From Helochares maculicollis (Eukaryota; Arthropoda; Insecta; Coleoptera; Hydrophilidae): DNA of 50,274 nt. Below are positions 45,883 to 50,274 of this stretch, one piece after another. The stretch is taken from NCBI GenBank assembly GCA_033557835.1, contig JAWQRO010000181.1, positions 1 to 50,274 of the forward strand, written 5' to 3'. Each line of letters begins with the position of its first letter. The first letter of the stretch is position 1. The notes beneath the pieces are model-generated. The model did no database searches. It saw only the letters and a list, made by a program, of their open reading frames with translations, and was not told the origin of the DNA. Both the position numbers and the translations under genes were made by a program.

Positions 45883-48031
45883 TTACTCATCCAATGGAGG
45901 TTTTTTAATTAACGATTGCTCTATTTGCGATAGCTCGCATTCTAGTTTGGCGAACACAAGTGCAATATCTCTGCATATTAAATTGTAGCCTTCAATTGAC
46001 TCCAAGACGTTTTTCGTAACCTCGCGGCATTCTTCGTATAAGTTAGCGTTGGTGTCATACAAATCTTGAAGTTGACTAAAACAAGTAGTTACTTTCGACA
46101 GATCTGTGTCAGTGTAACCGTTCAAGCCACTGAAAACACGGATCATCTCAGTGATGTCCTTGACTTCCTTATAAAGCTCCATCGCATACTTCCTTCGAGT
46201 TTCTTCATCTAACCCGTCCTGTTCATCTAAGTAGCTTGGATCTACGTATGCTAAAGGATTTAAAAAGGAATTTATCAACTCCACTTTTTTAATGACTGTG
46301 CTGACCACTTCCCTATAAACAAAAATGGGCATGAGAATCAAATCTTATGTTTAGCTAAATTAATCTAAACTAGAGAAATTGGCTAACTTCTAAAATATAC
46401 TATAAATACGAATTCATCTGATTATCTTAAGAACAGGAGTTCTACACTTCCAACTAAACTAATCTGGGATTTTATATCATTCCTAAGATATTTTGCAGCT
46501 ATTGAATTTTATTTAAGTAATGCCCCTCTGAGCTCTGGCTTATCAAGTGTTTGCAGCTTATGACACCAGAAAGTTGTAAGTTTGCATTTAAATATTGGTA
46601 ATCGAGTTTTAAAATATACTAAAAGAATGTGCAATACCAGGTGCACAAGTTTAAAATGTCGTTTTTTCAAAATATGCAATTATCTAAGAACAATGGTAAA
46701 AAAATTTTCATTCAAAGTATTGGCATCGCTTTTTACGCATTTTATCCATCTCTTGGGCAATTTATGGATACCATTCCAAACGAAAGCTTCAACTTTCATC
46801 GAGCCATTTTTGTACATTCTTGAAGTGTTGCTCAGCCAGTGCGTGTCCCATCGATGAGAACAGGTGATAATCAGAAGGCGCCAGGTCTGGTGAATACGGC
46901 GGGTGGGGAAGGAGTTCCCAACTTAATGAAGAAATCGTTTCTTTCGCCACTTTGGCTGAATGTGCAGGAGCGTTGTTATGCTGCAGAATGACTTTGCCGT
47001 CTTCGAGCCCATTCTGGGCGTTTTTCGATCAATGCGTGGGTTAAATTGATCATTTGTTATCGGTAGCAGCCAGTTTTAACTGTTTCGCCGGGTTTTAGAA
47101 GCTGGTAGTACACTACTTCCAAATCCCACTACACACACAGCATCGTCTTCCTCCCAAAATGATCCCGTTCAAACTTTTTTTGGTCGATTATAATGTTATT
47201 TGTCAATAACATTGATATCGTCACTTTTGAAATGTCGAAATAAGCGTTCACAAGTCTTGACAGTTGGAGCAAGATTATCGTAAGTCTCTACAAGAATTCG
47301 ATGCCTTTCCGATGCCATTTTCTTTTGATTGGACAAGAAAATCATTACATGCCGCAAATGCTCTTTACTTGGCTCAAAATTCGACATGTTTAAAACAAAA
47401 AGAAGTATGATATTAACTCGTGAACAACTAAATGCATATGACGTTTAGTAGTGGGTGGCAATCTTACCAAAAAAATGACGTAAGCAAGGAGGTACAACTT
47501 ATGTGTCAGCATTACTCTGGGAATGCTTGCTCAACAGAATTAACTGCTAATCTAAGAGAACTAAAGCAATTATTTAAAAAAACACTTATTCTCTTAAAAA
47601 CTATATGTGAAATAAACTTCAGTAACTAAACGAAATATAAAACTTGGTTTACTTTGAATTATCCCAGTTTTTTGCATTCTTTACCTATGAACTATAAACC
47701 TAACAATCCATAAGTGCAAATTAGCTAAATTCTGCAATGCTATTTTATACAACTGTCCAATAAGAGGACTATAGAGGCTACACCCAGTAAATTGGGTCAA
47801 AATACTCCTGCACATCTATGAAAATATAGACTATAACATGCAACTTTAGGTTTCATTTAATATTACTAACCTGCATGATAATGCAGTTTGTATCATTGTA
47901 TGAGTATCCAAATACAAATTAATAATAGACGATTTTTTTACTGCCTCTGGGATTTCTGTAGTGTCTTGGGGCAAAATTTGTAGCTCCAATTGTTTGACTC
48001 GTTTTTCCAGTAGGTCAATTGGATCTTCCAT
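45883..48031 (-). CDS. DCTN3: Dynactin subunit 3 (p24)
   Basis: Exons 48031-47871 and 46312-45883 give 196 residues (human 186). The donor is TGCAG|GTTAGT, the acceptor TTTGTTTATAG|GG, and an Arg codon is split in phase 2. Dynactin p24 is the small shoulder/sidearm subunit that binds p150Glued and dynamitin in the complex that activates cytoplasmic dynein. The protein is mainly helical: an N-terminal leucine-rich coiled coil (DLLEKRVKQLELQIL), then VVSTVIKKVELINSFLNP, YADP-like AYVDPSYLDE, and helices to the end. The 1,558-bp intron contains a mariner fragment. The gene is head-to-head with NEDD8. Confidence 0.9.
46637..47500 (-). mobile_element. Mariner fragment in DCTN3 intron
   Basis: Starts with the same terminal repeat as the element at 17.7 kb (ccaggtgcacaagtttaaaa after a TA). 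On the minus strand it encodes MSNFEPSKEHLRHV from 47387, followed by HRILVETYDNLAPTVKTCE, then an internal deletion. Later stopped pieces match the C-terminal part (WNGIHKLPKRW). The homology to copy 1 fades near 47500 and the other terminal repeat is missing. It is dead. Being on the same strand as DCTN3, it is transcribed as part of the intron. Confidence 0.87.
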
Positions 48032-48550
48032 GATGATGTGGTAATAAAAAATAACACTATTTAATACAGTAACGCTAAGCTACAATAATATTAAGATTGT
48101 GTACTGAATGAACCAGGAAAAGGCGCAGAGATTGAGCGGTCTTCTTGTGCTTAAGGACTATTTACTGCAGTTTAATCCTTCAAGTGCGACAAAGACATAT
48201 GGTTCGGTATTAATGAAGAGAGAGATGACAAATAGATAGTAAATTTTCTAAACGTCAAAACATTCGCGTCGCCAACCTGTTTTTATAGCTGCCAACTTAG
48301 CCACGTCGAAACGACTATATTCCCAGGAAACTTTCAGCTACATTTGTGGCACACTGCGAATAATAGATAGTTACATTATCGACATACCGGCTTTTCGTGA
48401 CATTTGTCGTCAGTTCCAAAGTGATTTTTAGAATAATTTGACTACGAATTTCTATGTAAAAGCCACAAGAACACAAATAGAAAAATTTCCGTTTTTTTAG
48501 AACACTCAATTTTCTTATACACGACTTGTCGAATTACCAATTTATCCAAG
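48032..48550. promoter_or_regulatory. Bidirectional promoter region, DCTN3 and NEDD8
   Basis: Only 519 bases separate the two divergent start codons, so both promoters must lie here or in the leaders. No TATA box is obvious on either side, as expected for housekeeping genes. The frame at 48509-48315 is not considered coding. Confidence 0.5.
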
Positions 48551-48800
48551 ATGCTCATTAAAGTTAAGGTTAGTTTACCCCGAGTTAAGCTTACTTATAT
48601 TAAATTTGCATTTATTGCGCTATTTTTTGTTTGCTGTGTTACTACGGTCTGATTTCAATTCATTTTCAGACTCTCACTGGCAAGGAAATAGAAATAGATA
48701 TCGAACCTACAGATAAAGTTGAGAGGATAAAGGAGCGAGTGGAAGAGAAGGAGGGCATTCCTCCACAACAACAAAGACTTATATTTTCTGGTAAACAAAT
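48551..48800 (+). CDS. Nedd8: NEDD8 ubiquitin-like modifier, 5' part
   Basis: Exon 1 is 48551-48568 (MLIKVK, donor AAG|GTTAGT) and exon 2 is 48670-48800 (acceptor TTTTCAG|ACT, donor AT|GTAAGT, phase 2). The 49 residues match the start of NEDD8: TLTGKEIEIDIEPTDKVE, then ERVEEKEGIPPQQQR and the LIFSGKQM strand-loop. NEDD8 is a ubiquitin-like protein conjugated through a C-terminal diglycine to cullins, activating cullin-RING ubiquitin ligases. The rest, including the diglycine end, was not found before 50274. The second intron is thus at least 1.47 kb and contains a repeat copy. Confidence 0.93.
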
Positions 48801-49273
48801 GTAAGTATTAGATAATCTTGTCATTTTTACCTGTATGAGCTCCTGGCTGGGATTGAATACGTGAACCCTTTACGACACTTAGTTTTCGCAGTGTTTTCTA
48901 ACATACACTATTATAAGAAACTATATCAGAGCAAGCATTAGTACTAGATGCTGTCTTAATATTTTTGGATACTAAAATTTTGTTCTTATTGTTCTCTTGA
49001 AATGTACTACATTGTTGTGAAATAATGGGTAATATTTGGATTATAATATACATCAATAAACAGAATCAGTTTTTATATACAGGCAAGCCCTTCTGAACTA
49101 ATAAAAGGTGCTAGCACTAATTACCAAAATGAGTTATAGTCAAACAGATACAATTATTCGTTTAATAGTATTATACCCCATTCTAATAGAACACTGCTTC
49201 ACAGTTAAGTTTTACATATTTGGTATTTAATTATTTCGCAAATAAAAATGGTGCTCAAACCCGCTTTAATCTT

Positions 49274-50030
49274 AAAGGGGTGGTAGAAATAAGAAATAAT
49301 AAGCAATAGGTTTTTGTTTGCATATTGGGGCATAATTAGTAACCGAGATATTAATTACATGTAATTGTTAAGAATCACTGTTGGCATTTCCTATGATGTC
49401 GTCGGTAGAACACAGACGAATTTTAGCGGTATTTCAAAGAATCACCTTCTTGTTTACGCTTAAAGCATCTGGACTCGACACTGACGAAATAATAATAAAA
49501 AACGCTCGGTGAAAAGAAGTAAACACGAGCGAAAAGAGTTAACAGCCCAATAAATTTCAACCGGAGAGGAAAAACAAGTGCCACATGTTTGGTCGGATTG
49601 TATTCATTTCAATTTGTTTTTAATACACTATTTACTATTATGTAAGTTATCTAAACTTCATGCTTTATTCAAAGAAAGACATATTTACTAATATGCAAAT
49701 CATCTGAACTTACTAAGCACGATGCAAGAAAAATCATTATTTTATTGTAAACAAAGTGATAAAAATGAAAGCGGATGCTCATCAAAAAACGTAAATCGCA
49801 ATAAATTTACAACCACAGATGCAAGAGAAGTGGTGCATGTTTTTTTGTCGTCGCAATAACGAATTTATACTATTAATTGTGATAGAAGAAATTGACTGTA
49901 GTCCATCGTATTTAAGTAGCCATTAAGTTATTGTTTAGTTTGCAATGTATGACGTAACCACCCTTCTTGCGGCGGTAATATAAAGCGATATTCTTTCGAG
50001 GTCACGTTTGATCTCCAGTTTGGTAAATGT
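49274..50030. repeat. Interspersed repeat, copy B, in NEDD8 intron
   Basis: Matches copy A (27516-28375) from aaaggggtggtagaaataa through tttgcatattggggcataa, the cctatgatgtcgtcgg block and caccttcttgtttac to cttgcggcggtaatataaagcgat. It lacks a block of about 110 bp near 49860 and the second tandem unit. It is more degraded in the copy A reading frame. Same orientation as copy A. Confidence 0.8.
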
Positions 50031-50204
50031 ATAGTTAAGTACCTATTTTTAAGACCGCTTTGTGTATGTGCGCTAGTAGTGTCATTTCATCAAACGGATA
50101 AGCTTAGTTGCCATATCAACTCATGACTTTTTATATATACATATAAACAATAATTTGAAACGATATTCACATAAACTTGTCTTGAAATGACCATACCCTA
50201 CCCT

Positions 50205-50274
50205 GATGACCTGATCTGCGCCCCGTAATTTTTTACTTTTGCCCTAAAAATTAAGGCACGCAGATCAGGTCATC
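50205..50274. repeat. Perfect 16-bp inverted repeat at window end
   Basis: gatgacctgatctgcg (50205-50220) is mirrored exactly by its reverse complement at 50259-50274, with a 38-base loop holding a second AT-rich partial palindrome (taatttttt with aaaaatta). It may be one end of a foldback/MITE element, or a simple hairpin. The right arm may extend beyond the window. Confidence 0.75.

Overview
This is an AT-rich stretch of an insect nuclear genome. The evidence is spliced genes with GT-AG introns (several only 50-120 bp), three 7tm_7 gustatory receptor genes, and Tc1/mariner, P-element/THAP9-like and hAT transposon remains. Very short introns and P-like elements would suit a beetle, but the order cannot be fixed from this window. 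No bacterial operon, tRNA, rRNA, CRISPR array or phage segment is visible. Many coding genes had to be assembled by hand from exons; splice sites are given in each entry.

Layout. 1-5.2 kb: a minus-strand two-exon gene for a 1,159-residue NLR-like protein (Gly/Ala-rich N-terminal region, NB-ARC ATPase, about eleven ankyrin repeats); this is the most unusual gene here. 8.1-9.5 kb: a homocysteine S-methyltransferase gene (+) with what looks like a frame-breaking small deletion in exon 2. 10-10.8 kb: MED11 (-), convergent with it. 11.7-14.3 kb and 23.2-25.8 kb: two decayed P-element/THAP9-like transposons in inverted orientation. Between them lie DNAJB11 (+, four exons), a dead mariner element, and FOXRED1 (-, five exons). 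26.2-27.0 kb: an intronless secreted CAP-family gene. 27.5-28.8 kb: an interspersed repeat whose sister copy is at 49.3-50.0 kb. 29.0-31.7 kb: a dead hAT element carrying a nested, internally deleted mariner. 33.1-34.2 kb: a further dead mariner of another lineage.

34.7-43.2 kb is a gustatory receptor cluster. Two minus-strand genes are a recent tandem duplication, with a near-identical 3' part that suggests gene conversion. One divergent plus-strand gene has two C-terminal introns that the pair lacks. A 177-bp tandem repeat and a 400-bp tandem duplication sit between and beside them. 44.8-48.8 kb returns to housekeeping genes: CARHSP1 (-), DCTN3 (-, with a mariner fragment in its intron) and the 5' part of NEDD8 (+), head-to-head with DCTN3 over about 520 bp. 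The window ends in a hairpin-forming inverted repeat.

The housekeeping genes serve unrelated processes (Mediator, ER chaperone, complex I assembly, dynactin, neddylation), as expected for an animal chromosome. Best candidates for new biology are the NLR-like gene, the gustatory receptor duplication with its satellite, and the inverted transposon pair enclosing two essential-type genes.
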